Below, in pieces: positions 1 to 7,958 of a stretch of 64,000 nucleotides of DNA. Source of the stretch: Pseudomonas capsici (lineage in GTDB: Bacteria; Pseudomonadota; Gammaproteobacteria; Pseudomonadales; Pseudomonadaceae); contig NZ_JAFGZD010000009.1 of the NCBI RefSeq assembly GCF_017165765.1, positions 124,001-188,000 of the forward strand, read 5' to 3'. The notes beneath the pieces are model-generated. The model was not told the origin of the DNA. It did no database searches and saw only the letters and a list, made by a program, of their open reading frames with translations. Within the stretch, counting starts at the first letter, position 1. Each line of letters begins with the position of its first letter. Position numbers and translations under genes: made by a program.

Positions 1-1230
1 TGCGAATATTTCGCCGACGGCCTGCTGCTGATCGAAGACGGCAGGATCAAGGCCGTAGGCCATGCTGCCGATCTGCTGGATACCCTGGGCAGCGATGTGG
101 AATTGATCGAGTATCAGGACGCGCTGATTACTCCGGGCTTTATCGACACCCATATTCACCTGCCACAAACCGGCATGATCGGCTCCTATGGCGAGCAGTT
201 GCTGGACTGGCTCGACACTTACACCTTCCCTTGTGAACGTCAGTTCGCCGACCCGGCCCATGCCGCCGAAGTGGCGGATATCTTCCTCAAGGAACTGCTG
301 CGTAACGGCACCACCACGGCTCTGGTTTTCGGCAGCGTACACAAGGAGTCGGTAGAAGCCCTGTTCAGCGCCGCCCGGCAACTGAACCTGCGCATGATCG
401 CCGGCAAGGTGCTGATGGACCGCAACGCACCTGACTATCTGGTGGATACCGCCGAGTCCGGCTATACGGACAGCAAGGCCCTGATCGAGCGCTGGCACGG
501 TGAAGGCCGTCTGAGCTACGCCGTAACACCACGTTTCGCGCCCACCAGCACACCGGAGCAACTGACCCTGGCCGGTAAACTGCTGAGCGAGTATCCAGAT
601 CTGTACATGCAGACGCATATCAGCGAAAACCTGCAGGAAATCGAATGGGTCAAGGCCCTGTTCCCGGAGCGCAAGAATTATCTGGATGTGTACGACCATT
701 TCCAGTTGCTGGGCGAACGCTCGGTATTCGCCCATGGCGTACACCTGTGCGACGAGCAGTGTGCACGGCTGGCAGAAACCGGCTCGGCCATTGCGTTCTG
801 TCCGACCTCCAACCTGTTTCTGGGCAGTGGCCTGTTCGATCTGCCGAAGGCTGAAAGGCACGGAATCAACGTCGGGCTAGGCACCGACGTGGGCGGCGGC
901 ACCAGCTTCTCGATCCTGCAGACCCTCAACGAAGCCTATAAGGTCATGCAGATGCAGGGCGCGAGGCTCAGCCCTTTCAAATCGCTGTATCTGGCGACAT
1001 TGGGCGGCGCACGGGCGCTGCGACTGGATGACCGGATCGGCAGCCTGAAGCCCGGCAATGAAGCGGATTTTCTGGTACTGGATTACAACGCCACGCCACT
1101 GCTGGCTTATCGGCTGAAGCAAGCCAGGGACATTGCCGAAATCCTGTTCGTGCTGATGACTCTGGGGGATGACCGCACGGTTCGACAGACCTGGGCGGCC
1201 GGGGAGTTGGTGCACGAGCGAGAGGGGTGA
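1..1230 (+). CDS. guaD: Guanine deaminase, 5'-truncated by the window edge
   Basis: Zn-dependent amidohydrolase that deaminates guanine to xanthine in purine salvage and catabolism (cytosol). The frame is open from base 1, so the gene enters from the left and its start lies outside; 409 codons are present and probably only a few tens are missing. Visible family marks are the metal-binding PGFIDTHIHLPQTG motif near the N-terminus, a TQHIS-like histidine stretch (QTHISE), FAHGVHL, and the late GLGTDVGGGTSFS motif supplying the catalytic Asp. It lies directly before the regulator and urate/allantoin genes, which fits the first step of the same pathway. A GTG at 97 is an internal in-frame codon, not the likely start. 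Confidence 0.93.
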   Translation, partial: CEYFADGLLLIEDGRIKAVGHAADLLDTLGSDVELIEYQDALITPGFIDTHIHLPQTGMIGSYGEQLLDWLDTYTFPCERQFADPAHAAEVADIFLKELLRNGTTTALVFGSVHKESVEALFSAARQLNLRMIAGKVLMDRNAPDYLVDTAESGYTDSKALIERWHGEGRLSYAVTPRFAPTSTPEQLTLAGKLLSEYPDLYMQTHISENLQEIEWVKALFPERKNYLDVYDHFQLLGERSVFAHGVHLCDEQCARLAETGSAIAFCPTSNLFLGSGLFDLPKAERHGINVGLGTDVGGGTSFSILQTLNEAYKVMQMQGARLSPFKSLYLATLGGARALRLDDRIGSLKPGNEADFLVLDYNATPLLAYRLKQARDIAEILFVLMTLGDDRTVRQTWAAGELVHEREG

Positions 1231-1285
1231 TGGCTGGCCTTTTCGCGGATAGATCCGCTCCTCTAAGGCTATGGGCTCATAACTC

Positions 1286-1377
1286 GTGGGAGAGGCCTTG
1301 GCCGCGACAGCAATGTGAAGCGTGCTGAAAATGTGTCCTCTGTTCAAGCAGGTCGTCGCGGCCAAAGCCCCTCACAC
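1286..1377. repeat. REP/REPIN-like inverted repeat, family A copy 1
   Basis: A 23-nt left arm (1286-1308, containing GGCCTTGGCCGCGAC) and a nearly complementary right arm (1355-1377) flank about 46 nt. The same arms occur at 13731-13818, where they are perfectly complementary. A shorter TTCGCGGATAGATCCGCTCC motif precedes it near 1245. It sits between the ends of guaD and the convergent GntR gene, where it could fold in both transcripts. Typical of Pseudomonas extragenic palindromes mobilised by REP-associated transposases; no such transposase is in the window. Confidence 0.75.
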
Positions 1378-1397
1378 AGGCATGTACGCCTTGACTG

Positions 1398-2153
1398 TTA
1401 CGCCTTGCCCGACTTCTTCTTACCCTGCATCAGGTGCGAAAACACCGCATGCAGGTCATCGGATGCGCCCTCGTCGTCGAGGTTGAGCTTGCTGTCGATG
1501 TGGTCCATGTGATGCATCATCAATTCCACGGCCAGCGCGGCGTCACGCGCTTCGATGGCGTCGATCAAGCGGGCGTGTTCATCGTAGGAACAATGGGTGC
1601 GGTTGCCGTTTTCGTATTGGGCGATGATCAATGAGGTCTGCGAAACCAGGCTGCGCTGAAAGCTGATCAAAGGTGCATTCTTCGCGGCAACGGCCAGTTG
1701 CAGGTGGAACTCGCCGGACAGACGGATACCCGCGCCACGGTCCCCTCTGGCAAAGCTGTCGCGCTCGTCGCTGACCATCTGCCGCAATTCGGCCAGTTGC
1801 TCGGCAGTGGCGTGTTCGACCGCCAGTTCGGTAATGGCCTTTTCCACCATGCGCCGGGCAAAGAATACCTGGCGCGCTTCTTCGACACTGGGGCTGGCGA
1901 CCACGGCTCCGCGATTGGGTCGCAGCAGCACCACACCTTCATGGGCCAGCCGCGACAGGGCGCGACGAATGATGGTGCGACTGACGCCAAAGATTTCGCC
2001 CAGTGCCTCTTCGCTCAGCTTGGTGCCCGGCGCCAGACGCTGCTCGAGAATCACCTCGAAGATATGTGCATAGACAATATCGTCCTGGGTTGCGTTACGC
2101 GCTGACTTGGCCACGCGTGGCTGTTTCTTCAGGGGCAGGGACTGTTCGTTCAT
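1398..2153 (-). CDS. GntR-family (FCD/FadR-type) transcriptional regulator of purine catabolism
   Basis: About 251 aa. An N-terminal winged helix (about residues 25-90: LSEEALGEIFGVSRTIIRRA, then the wing LRPNRGAVVA) is followed by an all-helical FCD ligand domain. That domain has the usual metal-site positions in SGEFHLQLA, SYDEHARLIDAI and MMHHMDHI. The ATG at 2153 is preferred over a GTG at 2159; the ribosome site is weak (GAG five bases upstream). It lies inside the guanine/urate/allantoin cluster and has a TTGTACACAG palindrome about 40 nt upstream, so it probably represses itself and the neighbours. Ligand unknown; urate, allantoin or a related intermediate is an inference. Confidence 0.9.
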   Translation of the reverse strand: MNEQSLPLKKQPRVAKSARNATQDDIVYAHIFEVILEQRLAPGTKLSEEALGEIFGVSRTIIRRALSRLAHEGVVLLRPNRGAVVASPSVEEARQVFFARRMVEKAITELAVEHATAEQLAELRQMVSDERDSFARGDRGAGIRLSGEFHLQLAVAAKNAPLISFQRSLVSQTSLIIAQYENGNRTHCSYDEHARLIDAIEARDAALAVELMMHHMDHIDSKLNLDDEGASDDLHAVFSHLMQGKKKSGKA

Positions 2154-2190
2154 GGGCACTCGTGCGCAAGTGGTTTACGGCGTAGGACGG

Positions 2191-2210
2191 GCGCATTGTA
2201 CACAGTGCGC
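2191..2210. promoter_or_regulatory. Candidate GntR operator before its own gene
   Basis: GCGCATTGTACACAGTGCGC is a near-perfect 20-bp palindrome around TTGTACACAG, 38 nt upstream of the regulator start. The same core, TTGTAYACAA, recurs at 2714-2723 and 2898-2907. GT...AC palindromes of this kind are usual for FadR-type GntR proteins. Binding is inferred. Confidence 0.5.
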
Positions 2211-2258
2211 CACCACAAGGGCGTACCTTGCTCCGCGGGGGCAGCTCGCGGGCGACCA

Positions 2259-2612
2259 TCAACTGCCACGATAGGTCGAGTAGCTGTAGGGCGAAACCAG
2301 CAGCGGTACATGATAGTGCTCCTGCGCCGCATCGATCCCGAAGCGCAGCACCACCACATCGAGAAAGGCCGGCTCAGACAGGGTCACGCCCCGTGCGCGG
2401 TAGTAATCGCCGGCATGAAACTGCAATTGGTAGACACCCGAGCGGTATTCGTCACCCTGCAACAGCGGTGCATCGCAACGACCGTCGCTGTTGGTCACCG
2501 CCGTAGCCACACGCTCCAGGCGCTCGCCTTCAACCCGATACAGTTCGACATGGATGCCATTGCCGGGGCAACCGTGCGCGGCGTCCAGCACATGCGTGGT
2601 TAACCGTCCCAT
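2259..2612 (-). CDS. uraH: 5-hydroxyisourate hydrolase (transthyretin-like)
   Basis: 117 aa, the normal size for the family. Hydrolyses 5-hydroxyisourate, the product of urate oxidation, to OHCU. The N-terminal [13 protein letters not shown] with its catalytic His, the central [13 protein letters not shown], and the C-terminal YRGS tetrapeptide are the hallmarks separating HIU hydrolases from true transthyretin. The ATG at 2612 is chosen over upstream in-frame codons because GAGGTG lies 8 bases before it and the family starts here ([10 protein letters not shown]). Divergent from puuE and upstream of the regulator on the same strand (106-nt gap), so they may be co-transcribed. Confidence 0.95.
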   Translation of the reverse strand: MGRLTTHVLDAAHGCPGNGIHVELYRVEGERLERVATAVTNSDGRCDAPLLQGDEYRSGVYQLQFHAGDYYRARGVTLSEPAFLDVVVLRFGIDAAQEHYHVPLLVSPYSYSTYRGS

Positions 2613-2713
2613 TGATTCTGCACCTCGTTGAATGTCTGGATTACAGGCATGATGCACCATCAAGGTGCTTGCCCGGCTTGAACAGTGATCGATTAAGACA
2701 CTTTTCAAAAAAC

Positions 2714-2723
2714 TTGTACACAA
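2714..2723. promoter_or_regulatory. Candidate GntR operator upstream of uraH
   Basis: TTGTACACAA, a perfect-spaced palindrome core about 100 nt before the uraH start in the uraH-puuE divergent region. Second of three matching sites near the GntR gene. Confidence 0.45.
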
Positions 2724-2826
2724 TAAAACCGGCAGCCGCCACTCGCAGAATTTGTCAGTGCAGCTTTAATACCGAAAACACTGAAGCAAAGGAAAGCATT
2801 GAGGTTTTTACCTTTAAGCTGACCAG

Positions 2827-2845
2827 TCAGGCAAGTTTATTGCAT
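2827..2845 (+). promoter_or_regulatory. Candidate sigma-54 promoter for puuE
   Basis: CAGGCAAGTTTATTGCAT has the invariant GG (2830-2831) and GC (2842-2843) separated by exactly 10 nt, with good matches to TGGCAC-N5-TTGC. It lies about 130 nt upstream of puuE and upstream of the TTGTATACAA site. One -24 base (A for T) departs from consensus. It would fit NtrC-type nitrogen control. Confidence 0.4.
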
Positions 2846-2897
2846 GAAAATTGCTATCGACCTGCGTCATATGCGGGGTTACAGTTTTGATATTACT

Positions 2898-2907
2898 TTG
2901 TATACAA
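2898..2907. promoter_or_regulatory. Candidate GntR operator upstream of puuE
   Basis: TTGTATACAA, a perfect 10-bp palindrome 71 nt before the puuE start and downstream of the candidate sigma-54 promoter, a position suited to repression. Confidence 0.5.
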
Positions 2908-2977
2908 TCCGTGCAACGCGGTGATGCCGCCAGGCTTGTACCGCACCCTGACTTCACGCACATAAAGGAAGCCTGCT

Positions 2978-3901
2978 GTGAGCGCTGACTATCCACGGGA
3001 CCTGATCGGTTACGGCAGCAATCCGCCCCACCCTCACTGGCCGGGCAATGCCCGCATCGCGCTCTCTTTCGTGCTCAATTACGAAGAAGGCGGCGAGCGC
3101 AACATACTGCATGGCGACAAGGAGTCCGAAGCCTTCCTCTCGGAAATGGTCGCGGCCCAACCGCTGCAAGGCCAGCGCAACATGAGCATGGAGTCGCTGT
3201 ACGAATACGGCAGCCGCGCCGGTGTCTGGCGCATCCTCAAGCTGTTCAAACAGTTCGATATCCCGCTGACCATCTTTGCCGTGGCCATGGCTGCCCAGCG
3301 TCACCCGGACGTGATCCGCGCCATGGTCGCCGACGGCCATGAAATCTGCAGCCACGGCTATCGCTGGATCGACTACCAGTACATGGATGAAGCCCAGGAG
3401 CGCGAACACATGCTCCAGGCTATCCGTATCCTCACCGAAATCACCGGCGAACGCCCGCTGGGCTGGTACACCGGCCGCACCGGCCCGAATACCCGGCGCC
3501 TGGTGATGGAGGAAGGCGGCTTTCTCTACGACTGCGATACCTATGACGATGATCTGCCCTACTGGGAGCCGAACACCCCCACCGGCAAGCCGCATCTGGT
3601 GATTCCCTACACGCTGGACACCAATGACATGCGCTTCACCCAGGTGCAGGGCTTCAACAATGGCGAGCAGTTTTTCCAGTACCTCAAGGATGCTTTCGAC
3701 GTTCTGTACGAAGAAGGTGCCGAAGCGCCGAAAATGCTTTCCATCGGTCTGCATTGCCGCCTGATCGGCCGCCCTGCCCGCCTCGCCGCGCTCAAGCGTT
3801 TTATCGAATACGCCAGGAGTCACGAGCAGGTCTGGTTCACACGGCGTGTCGATATCGCGCGGCACTGGCACACCCGACATCCGTTCAAGGCCGCGCAATG
3901 A
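2978..3901 (+). CDS. puuE: Allantoinase PuuE (polysaccharide-deacetylase-type)
   Basis: 307 aa. Opens the allantoin ring to allantoate. This is the cofactor-independent PuuE type, related to carbohydrate-esterase-4 deacetylases rather than the metal-dependent amidohydrolase AllB. Family features visible are the N-terminal RDLIGYGSNPPHPHWPG, SFVLNYEEGGE, the CSHGYRWIDYQ motif, and GWYTGRTGPNTRRL. The start is GTG at 2978 with AAGGAAG nine bases upstream. The stop overlaps the start of the next gene (ATGA at 3898), so the two are translationally coupled. Confidence 0.95.
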   Translation: MSADYPRDLIGYGSNPPHPHWPGNARIALSFVLNYEEGGERNILHGDKESEAFLSEMVAAQPLQGQRNMSMESLYEYGSRAGVWRILKLFKQFDIPLTIFAVAMAAQRHPDVIRAMVADGHEICSHGYRWIDYQYMDEAQEREHMLQAIRILTEITGERPLGWYTGRTGPNTRRLVMEEGGFLYDCDTYDDDLPYWEPNTPTGKPHLVIPYTLDTNDMRFTQVQGFNNGEQFFQYLKDAFDVLYEEGAEAPKMLSIGLHCRLIGRPARLAALKRFIEYARSHEQVWFTRRVDIARHWHTRHPFKAAQ

Positions 3902-4413
3902 GCCAGTTCCAGACACTGACACCTTCGTCCCTGAGCCGCGAAGCTTTCGTTGCGGCCTTTGCCGACATCTACGAGCACTCGCCCTGGGTCGCCGAAAAGG
4001 CTTTCGACCTGGGCCTGAGCCCCGAGCTGGATGAGGTCGAAAACCTGCATGCACGCATGAGCGAGATCCTGCTCGCTGCCGATCATGACCGGCAACTGGC
4101 GCTGATCAACGCTCACCCGGATCTGGCCGGCAAAGCCGCCATCCAGGGTGAACTGACCGAAGCCAGCACCAGCGAACAGGCAGGTGCCGGCATTCATCAA
4201 TGCACAGCCGAAGAGTTCCAGCGTTTTACCGAGTTGAATCAGGCCTACAAGGCCAGGTTCGGCTTCCCGTTCATCATGGCGGTCAAGGGAAGCGACCGGC
4301 ACAAGATCCTGGCGGCCTTCGAGCAGCGCATTCATCACTCGGCCGACGCCGAGTTCGCCTGCGCGCTGGCCGAGATCAACAAGATTGCCCTGTTTCGCTT
4401 GCTGACCCTGTAG
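3898..4413 (+). CDS. uraD: 2-oxo-4-hydroxy-4-carboxy-5-ureidoimidazoline (OHCU) decarboxylase
   Basis: 171 aa. Decarboxylates OHCU stereospecifically to S-allantoin, between UraH and PuuE in the pathway. The NAHPDLAGKAA stretch holds the catalytic His, followed by TELNQAYKARFGFPFIMAVKG and the C-terminal FEQRIHH, all typical. The ATG at 3898 overlaps the puuE stop by ATGA; an in-frame extension back to 3754 is rejected because it runs inside puuE. Confidence 0.95.
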   Translation: MSQFQTLTPSSLSREAFVAAFADIYEHSPWVAEKAFDLGLSPELDEVENLHARMSEILLAADHDRQLALINAHPDLAGKAAIQGELTEASTSEQAGAGIHQCTAEEFQRFTELNQAYKARFGFPFIMAVKGSDRHKILAAFEQRIHHSADAEFACALAEINKIALFRLLTL

Positions 4414-4465
4414 ACACTACCCAGCCCGTTCCTTCCAAGCCCATTGAGAAAGGCAGACAAAAAGA

Positions 4466-5461
4466 ATGAAAGTTTACGCCGCACCGTTCGAGAAGTTCGT
4501 CAATCTGGCCGACGCACGCCTGGGGACCAAAGTCCTGTCCGTCACCGATGACTGGTTCGCCGATGCCAACCGCCTGTTCCAGCCTACTCCGGCAGTCTGG
4601 AAAGAAGGCGTGTTCGATGACAACGGCAAATGGATGGACGGCTGGGAGTCGCGGCGCAAGCGTTTCGAAGGCTATGACAGCGCGGTGATCCGCCTGGGCG
4701 TGGCGGGCACCATCAAGGGCGTGGATATCGACACCTCGTTCTTTACCGGCAACTTCCCGCCTTCGGCCTCTCTGGAAGCCTGCTTCCTGGCCTCGGGCGA
4801 GCCGGACGAAAACACTCAATGGGTCGAGGTGCTGCCTTCGGTCGAGCTGCAAGGCAACAGCCATCACTACCACGCAATCAGCAACGATCAGGCGTTCAGT
4901 CATCTGCGTTTCAACATCTACCCCGATGGCGGTGTGGCGCGTCTGCGTGTGCACGGCATTCCCTTCCGTGACTGGTCCGAAGTCAAGGAGGACGAGCAGA
5001 TCGATCTGGTTGCAGCCCTCAATGGTGGCCGTGCGATTGCCTGCTCCGACGAACACTACGGCAGCATGAGCAACATTCTCAATCCGGGCCGTGGCGTGAA
5101 CATGGGCGACGGCTGGGAAACCGCGCGCCGCCGCACACCGGGCAACGACTGGGTGATCGTCGCTCTGGGGCATCCGGGCGAAGTGGAGCGAGTGATCGTC
5201 GATACGCTGCACTTCAAGGGCAACTACCCGGACAGTTGCTCGATCCAGGGCGCCTTCGTCAAAGGCGGCACCGACAGCCAGATCGAAACCCAGAGCCTGT
5301 TCTGGCGCGAACTGCTGCCCAGCCAGAAACTGAGCATGCACGCCGAACATGAGTTCGCCGAGCAGATCAAGGCCATCGGCCCGATCACCCATATCCGCCT
5401 GAACGTATTTCCCGATGGTGGCGTGAGCCGCTTGCGGGTCCTGGGCAAAATAACCAAATAA
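4466..5461 (+). CDS. alc: Allantoicase (allantoate amidinohydrolase)
   Basis: 331 aa, two tandem allantoicase repeats (about residues 25-165 and 185-328). Both carry the pairing DGWESRRKR / DGWETARRR and end in [16 protein letters not shown] / [16 protein letters not shown]. It splits allantoate into ureidoglycolate and urea. Start ATG 4466 follows GAAAGGCAGACAAAAAGA. Same strand as uraD, 52 nt downstream, so part of the puuE operon. Confidence 0.96.
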   Translation: MKVYAAPFEKFVNLADARLGTKVLSVTDDWFADANRLFQPTPAVWKEGVFDDNGKWMDGWESRRKRFEGYDSAVIRLGVAGTIKGVDIDTSFFTGNFPPSASLEACFLASGEPDENTQWVEVLPSVELQGNSHHYHAISNDQAFSHLRFNIYPDGGVARLRVHGIPFRDWSEVKEDEQIDLVAALNGGRAIACSDEHYGSMSNILNPGRGVNMGDGWETARRRTPGNDWVIVALGHPGEVERVIVDTLHFKGNYPDSCSIQGAFVKGGTDSQIETQSLFWRELLPSQKLSMHAEHEFAEQIKAIGPITHIRLNVFPDGGVSRLRVLGKITK

Positions 5462-5510
5462 ACACACAACCCCGTAGCGAATGCTGATCAGCTAAGGTCA
5501 TGAATCACTT

Positions 5511-5598
5511 TGTGGGAGGCAGCTTGCTGGCGAAAAGGCCTGAAAACCGGCAGATATCTACGTCTGTACGCGAAGTCGCCAGCCAACTGCCTCCCACA
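5511..5598. repeat. REP/REPIN-like inverted repeat, family B copy 1
   Basis: 23-nt arms at 5511-5533 and 5576-5598 (2 mismatches), sharing GGGAGGCAG and CTGGCGA, flank a 42-nt interior. The second copy at 7513-7601 has matching arms and a clearly similar interior (GCAGATAT, GTACGC, GAAG). It lies between alc and allA, inside the purine operon, where the transcript could fold and modulate stability. Confidence 0.75.
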
Positions 5599-5654
5599 AG
5601 TTTTGTTATGCCTTGACTGAACGGCATTACCCCCACGGGTCCAGAGAGACTGTC

Positions 5655-6158
5655 ATGCGCAAACTGATTATCGAGCCATTGACCAAGGAAGCCTTTGCAC
5701 CGTTCGGTGACGTGATCGAAACCGATGGCAGTGCGCACTTCATGATCAACAATGGCTCGACCCAGCGCTTTCATCGTCTGGCCGAGGTGCAGACCGCTTC
5801 GCCCGACGACAAGGCAATCATCAGCATCTTCCGCGCCGAGGCGCTGGACATGCCATTGACCATTGCCATGCTGGAGCGCCATCCGCTGGGCAGCCAGGCG
5901 TTCATACCGCTGCTCGGCAATCCTTTTCTGATCGTGGTCGCGCCACTTGGCGATGCACCTGACTCGGAGCTGACCCGCGCCTTCGTTTCCAATGGCAGGC
6001 AGGGCATCAATTACCATCGCGGCGTCTGGCACCACCCGGTGCTGACGATCGAAAAGCGGGATGACTTCCTGGTGGTTGATCGCAGTGGAACCGGCAATAA
6101 CTGCGATGAGCATTATTTTGAAGAGAGCCAGTTGATGGTGCTCGATCCCAACCAATAG
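5655..6158 (+). CDS. allA: Ureidoglycolate lyase
   Basis: 167 aa cupin-fold enzyme that converts S-ureidoglycolate to glyoxylate and urea, the last step of this branch. It opens with MRKLIIEPLTKEAFAPFGDV and has the conserved MLERHPLGSQAFIPL and GVWHHPVL stretches. The ATG at 5655, preceded by AGAGAG, is chosen over an in-frame ATG-equivalent at 5613 because the family begins with M-(R/K)-L. It lies 40 nt before puuD on the same strand. Confidence 0.95.
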   Translation: MRKLIIEPLTKEAFAPFGDVIETDGSAHFMINNGSTQRFHRLAEVQTASPDDKAIISIFRAEALDMPLTIAMLERHPLGSQAFIPLLGNPFLIVVAPLGDAPDSELTRAFVSNGRQGINYHRGVWHHPVLTIEKRDDFLVVDRSGTGNNCDEHYFEESQLMVLDPNQ

Positions 6159-6198
6159 GAAGGTCCCCGACATCCAGACTGGGGATTAAGGAAATACC

Positions 6199-7494
6199 AT
6201 GCTGGCACATCTGATGGAATGGCTGAATCTGGGCGTGCGCTGGATTCACATGATTGTGGGCGTGGCCTGGATCGGCGCGTCTTTCTACTTTGTCTGGCTG
6301 GAAAACAACCTCAACCGCTCCAATCCCCGTGAGGGTCTTTCCGGAGACCTCTGGGCAATCCACGGTGGCGGCATCTATCACCTGGAAAAGTACAAGCTCG
6401 CGCCACCGACCATGCCCGAGAACCTGCACTGGTTCAAATGGGAGGCCTATTCGACCTGGCTGTCCGGGGTCGCGCTGCTGTGTGTGGTGTTCTACGCCAA
6501 CCCGACCCTGTATCTGCTGGCGCCGGGCAGCAGCCTTTCGCCTGCCGCCGGCGTGCATATCGGCCTCGGTTCCCTGTTTGTCGGCTGGTTCGTCTACAGC
6601 TTTCTGTGCGACTCGGCCCTGGGCAAACGTCCTGCACTGCTGGGTGTAGTCCTGTTCGTGCTGCTGGTGGCGGCAGCCTTTGCCCTGAGCCAGGTGTTCA
6701 GCGGTCGTGGGGCCTATCTGCATGTGGGTGCCATCATGGGCACCATCATGGTCGGCAACGTGTTCCGCATCATCATGCCCGCCCAGCGCGCACTGGTGGC
6801 GGCCATCGCCGAGAACCGCACGCCGGACCCGGCCCTGCCTGCAAAAGGCCTGCTGCGTTCACGGCACAATAACTACTTCACCCTGCCGGTGCTGTTCATC
6901 ATGATCAGCAACCATTTCCCCAGTACCTATGGCAGCCAGTACAACTGGCTGATCCTGGCGGCGATTGCCTTGCTGGCCGTGCTGGTGCGTCATTACTTCA
7001 ATACCCGGCATGACAGCCACCGGTTCTTCTGGACCTTGCCATTTGCGGCGCTGGGCATGCTGTGCCTGGCCTATGTCACCGGGCCGTCGCAACCGCAGAA
7101 GGCTCATGATGCAGCGGCGAAAATCGAATATCAGCCATTACCCGGCACCGCCGTGGGCGGCTACAGGGCCGACGAAAAACGCCCCGAACCGGTTGCGGCA
7201 CCCGCCCCCGCAGAAACGCCCAAGGTGGCCGGGATAGCGTTCGACAAGGTTCATGAAGTCATCAAGCAACGCTGCACTGTCTGCCATTCGGCCAACCCCA
7301 CCAGCAACCTGTTCAGCACCGCGCCTGCGGGCGTGATGTTCGATACGCCAGAACAGATCCAGCTACTTGCACCGCGCATCAAGGCCCAGGCCATCACCGC
7401 CCCGATCATGCCTCTGGGCAACATCACCCAGATGACCCAGCAAGAACGGGACATGCTGGGTGCCTGGATCGATCAGGGGGCGAATCTGCGTTGA
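6199..7494 (+). CDS. puuD: Membrane urate hydroxylase PuuD with C-terminal cytochrome c domain
   Basis: 431 aa. Oxidises urate to 5-hydroxyisourate in the inner membrane, passing electrons through its own c-type haem rather than to O2. About residues 1-300 form the hydrophobic urate-oxidase domain with multiple membrane helices (WIHMIVGVAWIGASFYFVWLE near the start). After a Pro/Ala-rich linker (about 320-345), a cytochrome c domain has haem motif CTVCH at 359-363 and a probable Met ligand in APIMPLGN. AAGGAAATACC precedes ATG 6199. It supplies the urate-oxidising step that the cluster would otherwise lack. Confidence 0.95.
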   Translation: MLAHLMEWLNLGVRWIHMIVGVAWIGASFYFVWLENNLNRSNPREGLSGDLWAIHGGGIYHLEKYKLAPPTMPENLHWFKWEAYSTWLSGVALLCVVFYANPTLYLLAPGSSLSPAAGVHIGLGSLFVGWFVYSFLCDSALGKRPALLGVVLFVLLVAAAFALSQVFSGRGAYLHVGAIMGTIMVGNVFRIIMPAQRALVAAIAENRTPDPALPAKGLLRSRHNNYFTLPVLFIMISNHFPSTYGSQYNWLILAAIALLAVLVRHYFNTRHDSHRFFWTLPFAALGMLCLAYVTGPSQPQKAHDAAAKIEYQPLPGTAVGGYRADEKRPEPVAAPAPAETPKVAGIAFDKVHEVIKQRCTVCHSANPTSNLFSTAPAGVMFDTPEQIQLLAPRIKAQAITAPIMPLGNITQMTQQERDMLGAWIDQGANLR

Positions 7495-7512
7495 AAGGCA
7501 ATGCCCAACACT

Positions 7513-7601
7513 TGAGGGAGGCAGCTTGCTGGCGAAAAAGACCTGAAACTGGCAGATATTCTGCGTCGTACGCTGAAGTCGCCAGCAAGCTGCCTCCCCC
7601 A
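7513..7601. repeat. REP/REPIN-like inverted repeat, family B copy 2
   Basis: Arms 7513-7535 and 7579-7601 are complementary with a single mismatch. Interior of 43 nt resembles that of the copy at 5511-5598. It lies directly after the puuD stop and may act as a transcript 3' end stabiliser. Confidence 0.78.
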
Positions 7602-7835
7602 AAGTCATTTATGACCTCAGAAGCGAAAAACGCCCCACTTTCGCCGCTCATGCTCCGCACTGGAGCACTTGAGCTGACACTCGCCACCCAGTATTCTCCG
7701 CCGCCGCTTTAAAAGCCGCCAATTGCCAGGCTGCAGCTGAAATTGTCCGCTCAGTCAGGTCCTGCCCACCGGAAGAATCATCAGAAACCGGCCATTGCCG
7801 AGCGTTTCAGGTATCGGCGCGGCTTTTTCACAAGG

Positions 7836-7853
7836 GTTGGCTCAGCTTTTGCT
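7836..7853 (+). promoter_or_regulatory. Candidate sigma-54 promoter for the Tsx/OmpK-like channel gene
   Basis: GTTGGCTCAGCTTTTGCT matches the -24/-12 consensus, with GG (7839-7840) and GC (7851-7852) 10 nt apart and TTGGC plus TTTGC intact. It lies about 105 nt before the start codon. Sigma-54 control would tie nucleoside or purine uptake to nitrogen status. Confidence 0.55.
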
Positions 7854-7958
7854 AAATCACGAAGCTGACCACGCAGACAATTTATTACAACCAGAGAAAC
7901 GGCGTCACTCATAGAACGCCGACCTCGAAACCACTATCGATCTCAAGGGAGCACCCGC

